A stretch of 11,392 bases of DNA from Planctomycetota bacterium (GCA_016793305.1 JAEUHU010000579.1:1-11392), one strand, 5' to 3'; numbered from the stretch's first letter, positions 1 through 7,298 are shown. Made by a program: numbers and translations. Notes: a model not told the origin generated them from the sequence alone.

Positions 1-135
1 GGCGACACACTCGCAGTAGGAGAGCGCGCCGTGCGCCTTCCAGATCTTGCCGGCCTTCTTGGCCAGCGCGACGTAGTCGGCGACCTTCTTCTTCGGGACC
101 ACGAGCAGGAAACCGTCGACGTACTTGGCCTTCAT
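1..135 (-). CDS. DUF1428 (YbaA-like) family protein, N-terminal part
   Basis: The minus strand from the ATG at 135-133 stays open to the window edge and encodes 45 residues beginning MKAKYVDGFLLVVPKKK. A little further on are LAKKAGKIWKAHGAL and YCECV. This tyrosine-Asp-Gly-Phe opening, the Pro-Lys-Lys-Lys turn, the Ala-Gly-Lys-x-Trp-x-x-His-Gly-Ala-Leu helix and the Tyr-x-Glu-Cys strand are the pattern I know from the DUF1428 family (E. coli YbaA). These are small cytoplasmic proteins of about 115-120 residues with a dimeric alpha-beta barrel fold and no established reaction. About 60% of the protein lies beyond the window. An AGCAGGG sequence lies 6 nt upstream of the ATG as a plausible ribosome binding site, partly inside a hairpin (see 136-161). 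The gene follows the PD40 propeller gene on the same strand after 71 bp, so readthrough is possible. The family call rests on motif memory, not a search. Confidence 0.8.
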   Translation of the reverse strand, partial: MKAKYVDGFLLVVPKKKVADYVALAKKAGKIWKAHGALSYCECVA

Positions 136-161
136 CGGGCCCTGCTTACTCGAACGGCCCG
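136..161 (-). promoter_or_regulatory. Inverted repeat abutting the DUF1428 start codon
   Basis: CGGGCC at 136-141 and GGCCCG at 156-161 are a perfect 6-bp inverted repeat with a 14-nt loop. Read on the minus strand, the 3' arm ends at the base directly before the ATG (135), and the loop plus arm contain the AGCAGGG that would serve as ribosome binding site. If the stem forms in the mRNA it would hide part of that site. It could also be an operator or chance, since six G/C pairs are easily met in DNA of this composition. Confidence 0.25.
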
Positions 162-206
162 CGCCACGCACTCGACCAACCGCGAGATCCACACTCGCCG
201 AGGGGT

Positions 207-1847
207 TCAGTTCACCGCCGAGAAGCGAACCCGCGCCGTCGACGACCAGCCTGGGTGCAGGGGACACGGACTCGCGAGCCCGTCGTTGGCCAACCACTGG
301 AACTCGAAGGTCGGACCGATGAACAACGGGTTGCTCGGCACCGGGAACGCCAGCTGCGCACTGCCACCCAGGTTGGTGGCGAACACGAGCACGATCGGGT
401 CGGTCATCACGCAGCTCCCGCATGCGATGCCCGGCGAGGCGAGGCCCAGGTCGAACACCAGGAAGGCCGCCGGATTGGCGCCGGTCAGCTGGAACCCGAA
501 GTTGGGGTTGCCGGTGGCGAACGCCCCGCCGTAGGTGGACGCCGTGCCGCCGTTGCCGCAGCCAGCCGGCTCGATGTCGCGGGCATAGATGCAGTTGGCC
601 GCCGTGATCCCGGGCACCAGGTTGGTGGCGCTGGAGCGGAACGTGACGTAGCGGCCGTCGGCGCTGATGTGGGCGACGCGAGTGCCGTTGTTCGCCTGCG
701 CACCGGTCGCGCTGAGGTTCCCCTTGGCGACCGAGCCGAGCCAGCGATCGCGGACGAACACGTCCTCGAGTGGATTCGTGTCCCCGGGCACGATGGTGTT
801 GTTCGACGAGCAGAACACGACCCGGCGCCCCTCGGCCGAGATCTTGGCACTCCAGATGGTGCCGACGGCCTGCACGCCGGTCGTCGTCCAGTTGACCAGC
901 TCCGTCGTGTCGAGCAGCAGGTCTCGCACGAACAGGTCCCCGACCAGCCCCAGGTTGGTGTCGTTCGGCACGAGATCGTTGGAGCCGCTCGTGATCAGCA
1001 CGAAACGCCCGTCACGAGAGAAGTCCAGCGAGCTGCCGCCAGCGACTGCATGGCCACCGGAAGTGTTCACCGTCGCGCGCTCGAGCGTGCCGAGCAGCAG
1101 GTCGCGCACGTAGACGTCGGTGAGGAACCCCTGGTCGGAGGGCTCGAGCGGATCGGCCGTGTCGAACGCGACGTAGCGACCGTCGCCGCTGATCCTCCCG
1201 GTCTGGCTCTGAGCCACCGTCTGGGAGCCGTCGGCCCGCATGCTGATCCGCGTCGTCGTACCCAGCTGGCGATCGCGCAGGAACGTGTCCCACGTGCTGT
1301 TGGTGTCGTTCGGCACGATGTCCCCGGCTTCGCTGCGGAACACGATGCGCGCGCCGTCGTCGGAGATCGAGGGACTGGTGCAAGACCCGCTCGGCACGCC
1401 ACCGCCCGAGGTCAGGCTCTCGAGACTCGTGACGCCCGTCTGCCGATCGTGAAGATAGACGTAGTACCGGCTGCCGGTGCCGCCTGCTCCGAGGTTCGTG
1501 GCCGTGCTCTCGAAGAGCACGAAGCGGCCGTCGGTGGAGATCACCGGGTTGATGCAATCCCGGTCTGCCTGGACGCCGCCTGCTCCGACGGACACACGCG
1601 TCGTGACGCCGGCGTGCAGGTCGCGCACGAAGATGTCGCCCCGGTTGTTGGTGTCGCCGGCGACCAGGTTCGTGGCCGCGCTGTAGAAGGCGACGAAGCG
1701 ACCGTCGCCCGAGACCACGGGGAAGTCGCTGCTGTTGTTCGCCGCGGTGCCGGCCGGAGTCTGGCTGACCAACACGGTCGCCTGCGATGGCAGGGCCACT
1801 GGCAGCAGGAAGCAGGAGAGGAAGGGCCAGAAGGGCTTGTGGCGCAT
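207..1847 (-). CDS. Exported seven-repeat TolB/PD40-type beta-propeller protein
   Basis: The predicted product has 546 residues. A signal peptide (residues 1 to about 23: basic start, hydrophobic core, cleavage likely after PSQA) sends it out of the cytoplasm. Seven repeats follow with the core S-x-D-G-R-x-V-x-F, beginning near residues 46, 104, 162, 220, 277, 337 and 395. Each continues with a Gly/Asp-Thr-Asn loop and a V/L-R-D strand, as in PD40/WD40-like TolB repeats; seven are enough to close one propeller. Residues about 430-546 form a separate Gly/Asn-rich beta-domain (GNPNFGFQLTGANP, then G-C-x-x-C, then PVPSNP). I associate this domain with exported planctomycete proteins, where it may serve in sorting or anchoring. 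The ATG at 1847 is chosen because it starts the signal peptide and has AGGAA 9 nt upstream. No catalytic motif is visible, so a binding or scaffold role is likely. The partner is unknown. Confidence 0.85.
   Translation of the reverse strand: MRHKPFWPFLSCFLLPVALPSQATVLVSQTPAGTAANNSSDFPVVSGDGRFVAFYSAATNLVAGDTNNRGDIFVRDLHAGVTTRVSVGAGGVQADRDCINPVISTDGRFVLFESTATNLGAGGTGSRYYVYLHDRQTGVTSLESLTSGGGVPSGSCTSPSISDDGARIVFRSEAGDIVPNDTNSTWDTFLRDRQLGTTTRISMRADGSQTVAQSQTGRISGDGRYVAFDTADPLEPSDQGFLTDVYVRDLLLGTLERATVNTSGGHAVAGGSSLDFSRDGRFVLITSGSNDLVPNDTNLGLVGDLFVRDLLLDTTELVNWTTTGVQAVGTIWSAKISAEGRRVVFCSSNNTIVPGDTNPLEDVFVRDRWLGSVAKGNLSATGAQANNGTRVAHISADGRYVTFRSSATNLVPGITAANCIYARDIEPAGCGNGGTASTYGGAFATGNPNFGFQLTGANPAAFLVFDLGLASPGIACGSCVMTDPIVLVFATNLGGSAQLAFPVPSNPLFIGPTFEFQWLANDGLASPCPLHPGWSSTARVRFSAVN
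573..1730 (-). repeat. Seven tandem PD40 repeats, period about 58 codons
   Basis: The seven S-x-D-G-R cores are spaced 58, 58, 58, 57, 60 and 58 residues apart, or about 174 bp in DNA. Repeats 1, 5, 6 and 7 share the loop xNLVPGDTN or a close variant. Repeat 4 is the most divergent there (DPLEPSDQG), and repeat 2 has lost the Pro-Gly-Asp of that loop. The unit is a protein repeat and not a DNA satellite, because the copies differ at many bases. Confidence 0.8.
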
Positions 1848-2185
1848 GGGGACAGGTTCCTGCGGATGGCCGCACGGGCGGTCCGGTCCGGCGCAGGTAG
1901 CCGGAACCGCTGCAGGGGGCAGCGATCGCCGGGCGCTTGCCGTTCGTGCAGGCCAGCGGTGCCGTTCCCGTCCCGCCCGCCGAACTCACCTAAGGTCATG
2001 TGCGACCACGTGTTCGAGTCCGGCCCAGTCCGCTGGCCACCGCCGCGATTCTGCGAACGGCTGCCGCCGGGCTCGCCAGCCTCGCGCAGCTGTGCGTACG
2101 CGGCCCTGGCTGCTGAAGGCACGAATGTGCCACGACCACCGCGGCCCTCCAGGTCCCTCGATCCGAGTCCGAAGCAACTCGGGAG
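1848..2185. other. 338-bp gene-free gap upstream of the PD40 gene
   Basis: I find no convincing gene here on either strand. On the minus strand it runs from the stop of the lipoprotein gene to the start of the PD40 gene, so it should hold a terminator (see 2163-2182) and the PD40 promoter. A 9-bp palindrome-like ACCTAAGGT sits at 1988-1996. The minus-strand TTAGGT within it could be a poor -10 element, with CGAACA 17 bp upstream as an even poorer -35. I do not consider this strong enough to call a promoter. Confidence 0.4.
2163..2182 (-). terminator. Possible hairpin terminator after the lipoprotein gene
   Basis: Three bases past the stop codon, the minus strand reads CCGAGT, an 8-nt middle, then ACTCGG: a perfect 6-bp stem. 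The middle contains C-UUCG-G, which could stack inside as an extra closing pair with the very stable UUCG tetraloop and a 2-nt bulge. There is no run of U after the stem, so classical intrinsic termination is doubtful. It may instead stabilise the mRNA 3' end. Confidence 0.35.
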
Positions 2186-3349
2186 CTATCGATCCCCGAC
2201 CGGACCGGCACCCAGGTCCGGTCCGAAGTCCCGCTGCAGGTCGAGCCAGGTCCAGGTCTGCGACACGCTGTCCCCGCTCGCCAGCGTGACGCGAGCCCGC
2301 AACAACGACTGGGTGGCATCGGCGAACTCGACCATCGGGATCTCCCCCGAGGCGAAGTGGCGCGAGCCCTTCGCCGTGGGCTCGAGGCGCGTGCGCAGGG
2401 GCACCGGCACGGCCACCGCAGAACCTACCAGCGCACCGCGCGGCAACGCCGTCACCACCGCTTCGGTGACCTCGGAGTTGCTCTCGACCTGCAGCTCGAT
2501 CCGGCCATCGCGGCAACGGGCGACGAGTTGCGTGTCGGCGGCGTTCGCGAACGGCATCTGCTTGAGGCGCCGGACGAGCTCGACGGGCAGCATCGACTCG
2601 GTCCAGCTGCCGACGGACGCGGCGACCGCGGCCTCGTCGTCGGCGACCCAGGCGGGCGGCAGCAACAGACACAGGGTCGGCACGCTCGCCCGTTCCCATG
2701 GGTGCAGGGAGATCGAGCCGACCGTCGCCGAAGCATCGACCCGTTCGGGCGTCGGCCGCGGATCCCCCACCGAGTACAGATGGGCCACGATCGCCGCATC
2801 GGCGCCGTAGTCACGGTCCGGGATCCAGCCACCGAACGGCCAGGTCAGCCACCACAGCACGGTGTCCAGGGAGAACACCGACTCGCCGGCACTCGACCAG
2901 TGGAGCCCGGCGTCGCGAACGCCCTCGATCACCAGGAGCGCGTCGAGCTCCTGGGCGACCGCGACCGGCCAGACCCGGTCCTGCAGCCGCTGCACCATCC
3001 CTTCGTACGAGACGACGCCGCGCCCGTCGAACGCGAGCGGCACGACGTCCGTGAAGGCGCCGAGCTCGGCGATCGTGGACGACAGTCCGTCGGTCGGCAG
3101 GGACTCCGGCGACAACACCCGTTCGCAGTAGAGCGCGCCGCGGTTCGCGACCGGGGCCGCGCCGCCGGGACTCGCACCCGGCTCGGGCAGCGCGGTCGCC
3201 AGCTTGCGATCGCCACCCAACATCACCAGCCCGACTCGCAGCGGCTTCTGGCCACCCATCTCGCGGACCGCCTGGCGATGGGCGGCGGGTGACAAGGAAC
3301 CACATCCTGCGCACGACAGCAGCAGGGCGGCAACCAGGATCTTCACCAT
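2186..3349 (-). CDS. Predicted lipoprotein of unknown function
   Basis: The product has 387 residues from the ATG at 3349. It begins MVKILVAALLLSCAGCGS, a short lipoprotein signal peptide; Cys13 (lipobox LLSC) is the likely lipidated residue, with Cys16 as an alternative. The frame is open for 126 codons further upstream, but that extension has no signal features, and the lipobox needs this start. I do not recognise the family. Landmarks are LRVGLVMLGGDRKL (residues 37-50), a strand-like DALLVIEG (136-143) and a Trp/Pro-rich hydrophobic stretch between residues 163 and 175 (WWLTWPFGGW), followed by IPDRDYGADAAIVAHLYSV. The C-terminal half (about 280-370) alternates like a beta-sandwich. The middle loosely recalls planctomycete lipoproteins with a CsgG/TolB-like strand order, but I would not name it on that. 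No clear ribosome binding site precedes it. It is divergent from the kinase receptor gene, which suggests shared regulation. Confidence 0.78.
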   Translation of the reverse strand: MVKILVAALLLSCAGCGSLSPAAHRQAVREMGGQKPLRVGLVMLGGDRKLATALPEPGASPGGAAPVANRGALYCERVLSPESLPTDGLSSTIAELGAFTDVVPLAFDGRGVVSYEGMVQRLQDRVWPVAVAQELDALLVIEGVRDAGLHWSSAGESVFSLDTVLWWLTWPFGGWIPDRDYGADAAIVAHLYSVGDPRPTPERVDASATVGSISLHPWERASVPTLCLLLPPAWVADDEAAVAASVGSWTESMLPVELVRRLKQMPFANAADTQLVARCRDGRIELQVESNSEVTEAVVTALPRGALVGSAVAVPVPLRTRLEPTAKGSRHFASGEIPMVEFADATQSLLRARVTLASGDSVSQTWTWLDLQRDFGPDLGAGPVGDR

Positions 3350-3410
3350 GGAAACGTCGTCGGCATCGGCGGGTCGGCACCTGGAGCAGATCCCCGCCAC
3401 GCCTCGGCCG
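3350..3410. promoter_or_regulatory. Short divergent intergenic region, lipoprotein and kinase
   Basis: If the kinase starts at 3411, only 61 bp separate the two divergent start codons, and both promoters must lie here or reach into the opposite gene. I see no good -35/-10 pair or Shine-Dalgarno site on either strand. A further in-frame kinase ATG at 3348-3350 overlaps the lipoprotein ATG (3349-3347) inside one CCATGG. Using that start would leave no intergenic space at all. Confidence 0.35.
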
Positions 3411-6400
3411 ATGCACCTCGGGACCGCCCGACCCGCGATGCAACGACCCAGATCGCCCCAGCAAGACCCCATCCTCGCCCTGCTGCCGGAGGTGCGAGGC
3501 CGCCGCATCCTGCATCCTTGCGTGCTGTACTCGCGCCTCGGTCGCGGCGGCATGGGGGCGGTGTACCTCGGCAAACACCTGACACTCCTGCAGAAGCAGG
3601 TCGTCAAGTGCCTGTGGCTGATGGGCTCCGGCAACTCGAACGACGAGGCGATCGTCGACCGGTTCCACCAGGAGGCGCGGATCGCCGCCGAGATGACGCA
3701 CCAGAACCTGGTGCGCGTCACGCACATCGATCGGCTCGGCGAGCTGCACTACCTGGTGATGGAGTACATCGAAGGCGAGGACGTCGATCGTCGGGTGCAG
3801 CGGCGGGGACGGCTGGACGAACGGCAGGCGCTGACGCTGCTGGCGGGGGCTGCATCCGGGCTCGGCTACGCCCATGCGCGCGGCATCGTGCATCGCGACA
3901 TCAAGCCGGCGAACCTGATGATCTCCACCCGCGGCGAGGTCAAGGTGATCGATCTCGGGCTGGCACGCGCGCTCGACTCGCAGCGACAGCTCGGCGCCAC
4001 GATCGGCACGCTCGGCACCCCTCGCTACATGGCGCCGGAGCAGTGGCAGAGCGCCAACGTCGGCCCGGCCGCAGACGTCTGGGCCCTCGGGGCCTCGGCC
4101 TGGTTCGCCCTGGCCGGACACTCGCACCTGCCCCCCGAGCTGCGGGACGCGGACGCGATCCGCCGATTCGTCACCGAACAGCCGTTCCCGGAGCTTCCTG
4201 TCGCGGACACGCCGCTCGGCCGCGAGGCGGCTCGCATCGTTCGCCGTTGTGTGCAGCGCAACCCGGCCGAACGCTACGCCGACGCCCGCGCCCTGGCGGC
4301 CGACGTGATGCGCTGCCTCGCCGTCGACGATGCGGTGCTGGCCGATCGTGAGGGTGCGCAGCCGGTGGACGGCAACGAACCGGACGCCGACGAACTGCAC
4401 CGTCTGCAGGAGCTGCTGCAGCTCGGCAGCGAAACCGAACTGCCTAAGGCCATGGCGCGCGGCCGATCCGGCGCCCTGGCCGCGGCCAGCAACGACGCCA
4501 CGGTGCTCCGGCCCGCGCCTGGACCCGCGACGGGGCCGGAAGTGCCGGCAGCGAGCGCCCAGGCCCGTTCGTCGGAGGCCTCCGCGGATGGCGCAGGGAT
4601 GACGACCCCGGCACGCACGCCGATCGCCACTCCACAGCCGACGCCGGCTGCGTCGCGGGCTCTCGCCGGACCTCGTCCGACGGCAGCCGGTCCGTCGAGG
4701 AATCGGCGCGGCGGCCTCTGGATCGGTGGCGCCGCCGCCGCGGCTGCCGGGCTCGCCATCTCGACGCTGGCAGTGCCCCGGCTGGACCCTGCGGCCCTGC
4801 AGCAGGAAGCGATGGCCGCCATCTACCAGCAGCGCTACGCGGAGGCCGACTCGCTGCTCACCCGACTCGAAGAGGCCCCCGCCTACGCCGACCAGGCGCG
4901 ACGCCTGCGCGTGGACGCGCTGGCCAAGGAGTGCGAGCGCCTCGCCGAACGCGAACCGGGCCGAGCGCTGCATTGCCTCGACCGGGCTCGGGAAGTCGCC
5001 GAGAAGCTGCTGATCCCGAAGGACACCGACGACGCGCTGGCGCGGCTGGACGCGGCCGGCACCCGCCTGGCCGACGGCCTTCGGGAGCGCATCGGTGCTC
5101 TCGTCCAGGTCGTCGAACCTCGGCCCGGCACGACGGTCGTGCGCGGCAGCCAGGTCGTCCGGGTGCACGTCCTGCCGTCGTCGCTGCCGATCGAGGCCAC
5201 CGTCGACGGTCTGCCGTTGCGCCAGGCGGACGACGAGAACGCGCGGCTGCTCGCCTGGCCGACGCCACCGAACGACGGCCCGCACACCCTGCGAGTCGTG
5301 TTCGCGCTGGCGGGCACCCAGGTCGCGCACACGGTCGAGGTGCCCCTCGTCGTGCGTCGCGGAGCCGTCGCCCTGCGCGTCGCACCGGCGACCCACCCGC
5401 GCAACGACGCCGAGCTGCGCCTCGAGGCCGAGGTCCAGAACGGCCCGCTCTCCGTGCACACCGAGATCGTCGGACCGGACGGTGTCGCGAAGCAGGTCGA
5501 GCTGGGCGAACGCGACGGCATCTTCGCGCTCGACGTCGCCGGCGCGCACGACCTCGACGGCACGTATCGGGTGCGTCTGTGCGCGACCCACGACGGCAGC
5601 CCGATCGACAGCCCTGAAGTCGTGGTGCAACGCGATCGCACGCCGCCGGTCCTGCACTGCGAACCGCTCCCCACCGTGCACGCCGGGGCGAGCGTGCTGC
5701 TGTCGGGTCGCGCCGACGAGCCGTGCGACATCGCCATCGTCGGCGGTGCCGGCGAGCAGCACGCGACGACGAACGCCGAGGGTCTGTTCGTGCTGCCGCT
5801 GCCGTTGCCGGCCGCGGACGGCGACGTTGAGTTCCGCGTCACCGGCCGCGACGCGGCTGGCAACGCAAGTGCTGCGCCGATCGTGGTGCGCACGCGCGTC
5901 GACCGGACCCGGCCCGCGTTCGTCGGAGCACCGACGCCGGGCACCGCGCGCGCCGCTGGGGCCGAGCTCGTGATCTCCGGGCGACTCACCGAGCCCGGCA
6001 CGGTGGGAACCTCCGAGGACGGTGGTGTGCCGACCGCTCCCGACGGCACGTTCTCGTGCGCGGCGACCCTGCCGAGCGGCGCCATCGAGCAGGTGGTCAA
6101 CGTGCCGGTGATCGCTCGCGACGTCGCCGGCAACACGGCGGCGACCACCGTCGCGGTGTTCGTGGATCGCCGTGGCCCACTGCTGTCGCCAGCGGCAGCC
6201 GACGGCGGTTGGTGGACGGCCGGGCGATGGGTGGTGAGGGTCGAGGACCCGAGCGGCCCCTGCCGCGTGACGATCGGCGGCGAAGTGCTCGAGGTCGACG
6301 CCGACGGTCGCTGTGAGGCCCCGCGACGCAGCAGCGATCGCGCCGTCGTGGTGACCGCCCACGACGCACTCGGTAACGCCACGCAGCGCACGATCCTCGC

Positions 6401-7268
6401 CCCTGGCGAGACCACCGGCGACGCCGTCGGCCCCGCGTGGGGTCGCCCCGCTGCAGGCTCGCCCGTCGATCCGACGTGGCGCCTGTACGAACGGGTCGTC
6501 GTGACGATCGGCGACCATGACCTGGTGTTGCGTCTGGTGCGGCCGCTGCGCGACGAAGAGCTGCCGCCACCGAAGGACCGGGACCCGCGCGCCGTGGCGC
6601 TGCTGCAGGGTCGCCCACCGTTCTACCTGGCCGAGACCGAGCTGGCCCTCGACGTGTTCCTCGGCCACGAGGGCGCAGCCACGGGATCGGGCGGTCACGT
6701 GTTCGACCCGATCGCCTGCCGATGGAACCAGGACGAACGGGCGAGCAGCCGTTCGCCGGTGCACGGCAGCCTCGCCGACGCCGACCAGGTCATGGCCCGC
6801 TGGCCGGCGACCCAGGTGACCCCCGAACGCGCGCAGGCCTTCTGCGCGCGCCACGGGCTGCGGCTGCCGACCGAGGCGGAGTGGTGGTTCGTCGTCCGGC
6901 TGGGCAGCCGTCACCGCTACGGGATTCCGCACGGCGCTCCGCTCGAGCTCCGGGGCAACCTCGCCGACCTCTCGCTGCAGGCCAAGGCACCGTCGCTCGC
7001 CGCCTTCGAACCCGTCAACGACGGCTTCCCGGCCCTGGCACCCGTGGATGCCTTCCCGCGGCCCGGCGCCGCGCATCCTTGGGGCTTCCACGGCCTGCTC
7101 GGCAACGTCGCCGAGTGGTGCAGCACTCCGAACGGTCGCGTCGTCGCCCGCGGCGGGAGCTGGCTCTCCGAACCACGCGACCTGCGCGTCGACGATCTGC
7201 GTCAGGACGGCCTGATCACCAGCGGTGCCTGGGACTGCGTCGGCTTCCGTGTCGCTCGCGACCTGTGA
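3411..7268 (+). CDS. Transmembrane Ser/Thr kinase with Ig-like array and C-terminal FGE-sulfatase domain
   Basis: The product has 1285 residues from the ATG at 3411. In-frame ATGs at 3204, 3348 and 3438 are alternatives; none has a clear ribosome binding site, and 3204 lies well inside the lipoprotein gene. The kinase domain (about 36-300) looks active: Gly-loop GRGGMG 44-49, Lys66, Glu88, HRDIKPAN 161-168, DLG 181-183 (DLG for DFG is common in bacterial kinases) and APE 208-210. A Pro/Ala/Thr-rich linker (about 345-430) leads through RNRR to one hydrophobic helix (about 434-455), so the kinase should be cytoplasmic and the rest outside. Then come a charged helical stretch (456-560), about five Ig-like modules (562-1000; DRTPPV and DAAGNAS marks) and an FGE-sulfatase/C-type-lectin-fold domain (about 1065-1285; RLPTEAEW 1151-1158, GNVAEWC 1231-1237, RGGSW 1247-1251, GFR 1278-1280). 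It is probably a receptor kinase sensing an extracytoplasmic signal; ligand and substrates are unknown. Confidence 0.9.
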   Translation: MHLGTARPAMQRPRSPQQDPILALLPEVRGRRILHPCVLYSRLGRGGMGAVYLGKHLTLLQKQVVKCLWLMGSGNSNDEAIVDRFHQEARIAAEMTHQNLVRVTHIDRLGELHYLVMEYIEGEDVDRRVQRRGRLDERQALTLLAGAASGLGYAHARGIVHRDIKPANLMISTRGEVKVIDLGLARALDSQRQLGATIGTLGTPRYMAPEQWQSANVGPAADVWALGASAWFALAGHSHLPPELRDADAIRRFVTEQPFPELPVADTPLGREAARIVRRCVQRNPAERYADARALAADVMRCLAVDDAVLADREGAQPVDGNEPDADELHRLQELLQLGSETELPKAMARGRSGALAAASNDATVLRPAPGPATGPEVPAASAQARSSEASADGAGMTTPARTPIATPQPTPAASRALAGPRPTAAGPSRNRRGGLWIGGAAAAAAGLAISTLAVPRLDPAALQQEAMAAIYQQRYAEADSLLTRLEEAPAYADQARRLRVDALAKECERLAEREPGRALHCLDRAREVAEKLLIPKDTDDALARLDAAGTRLADGLRERIGALVQVVEPRPGTTVVRGSQVVRVHVLPSSLPIEATVDGLPLRQADDENARLLAWPTPPNDGPHTLRVVFALAGTQVAHTVEVPLVVRRGAVALRVAPATHPRNDAELRLEAEVQNGPLSVHTEIVGPDGVAKQVELGERDGIFALDVAGAHDLDGTYRVRLCATHDGSPIDSPEVVVQRDRTPPVLHCEPLPTVHAGASVLLSGRADEPCDIAIVGGAGEQHATTNAEGLFVLPLPLPAADGDVEFRVTGRDAAGNASAAPIVVRTRVDRTRPAFVGAPTPGTARAAGAELVISGRLTEPGTVGTSEDGGVPTAPDGTFSCAATLPSGAIEQVVNVPVIARDVAGNTAATTVAVFVDRRGPLLSPAAADGGWWTAGRWVVRVEDPSGPCRVTIGGEVLEVDADGRCEAPRRSSDRAVVVTAHDALGNATQRTILAPGETTGDAVGPAWGRPAAGSPVDPTWRLYERVVVTIGDHDLVLRLVRPLRDEELPPPKDRDPRAVALLQGRPPFYLAETELALDVFLGHEGAATGSGGHVFDPIACRWNQDERASSRSPVHGSLADADQVMARWPATQVTPERAQAFCARHGLRLPTEAEWWFVVRLGSRHRYGIPHGAPLELRGNLADLSLQAKAPSLAAFEPVNDGFPALAPVDAFPRPGAAHPWGFHGLLGNVAEWCSTPNGRVVARGGSWLSEPRDLRVDDLRQDGLITSGAWDCVGFRVARDL
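5094..6410 (+). other. Ig-like module array within the kinase receptor
   Basis: This is a region inside the kinase gene, not a separate gene. Residues about 562-1000 read as roughly five beta-sandwich modules of 80-100 residues. Two junctions carry the same D-R-T-x-P motif (DRTPPV near 742 and DRTRPA near 831), with DRRGP near 919. Module ends carry GRDAAGNAS, ARDVAGNTA and AHDALGNAT, a mark typical of bacterial surface Ig-like repeats. They probably form a stalk that holds the terminal FGE-like domain away from the membrane. Exact module borders are estimates. Confidence 0.6.
6603..7268 (+). other. FGE-sulfatase/C-type-lectin-fold domain of the kinase receptor
   Basis: This is the last domain of the kinase gene, about 220 residues. 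The usual order of FGE-sulfatase signatures is visible: FYLAETELALDVF (standing for the common M-x-x-x-E-V-T-x-x-x-F strand), VTPERAQAFCARHGLRLPTEAEW, PVDAFP, GLLGNVAEWC, ARGGSW and VGFRVA at the end. True formylglycine-generating enzymes carry a catalytic Cys pair between the GGSW and GFR blocks. Here that stretch (residues about 1252-1277) has a single Cys at 1276, directly before VGFR, and no pair. The domain therefore looks like a binding or sensing version and not a sulfatase-activating enzyme. Confidence 0.75.
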
Positions 7269-7275
7269 ATCCCGA

Positions 7276-7291
7276 GCCGGCGAGGCCCGGC
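7276..7291. terminator. Possible bidirectional stem between convergent genes
   Basis: The kinase and FG-GAP genes converge with only 30 bp between their stops. In that space GCCGG (7276-7280) and CCGGC (7287-7291) form a 5-bp stem with a 6-nt loop that would exist in both transcripts. There is no U-tract on either side. The stem is short, so the call is weak and rests mostly on position. Confidence 0.22.
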
Positions 7292-7298
7292 GCGACGG

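Noticed and set aside
255..2810. Long plus-strand open frame opposite the PD40 gene and beyond
   Set aside because: Same codon-aligned antisense effect. The translation is low-complexity and charged, and it runs across two unrelated real genes and the gap between them.
3204..3410. Starting the kinase gene at the ATG at 3204
   Set aside because: This would overlap the lipoprotein gene by 146 bp, across its signal peptide, and the added residues have no kinase similarity.
2811..7091. A 1426-codon open frame on the minus strand, opposite the kinase gene and part of the lipoprotein gene
   Set aside because: It is codon-aligned antisense to the kinase frame. In that phase a stop appears only opposite TTA, CTA or TCA codons, which GC-rich genes rarely use. 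Its product is rich in Arg, Gly, Ala and His with no domain, while the plus frame has full kinase and FGE motifs.
6603..7268. C-terminal FGE/C-type-lectin-fold domain as a target of a diversity-generating retroelement
   Set aside because: The last 100 bp are not enriched in AAC/AAT codons, and I see no reverse transcriptase or template repeat in the window.
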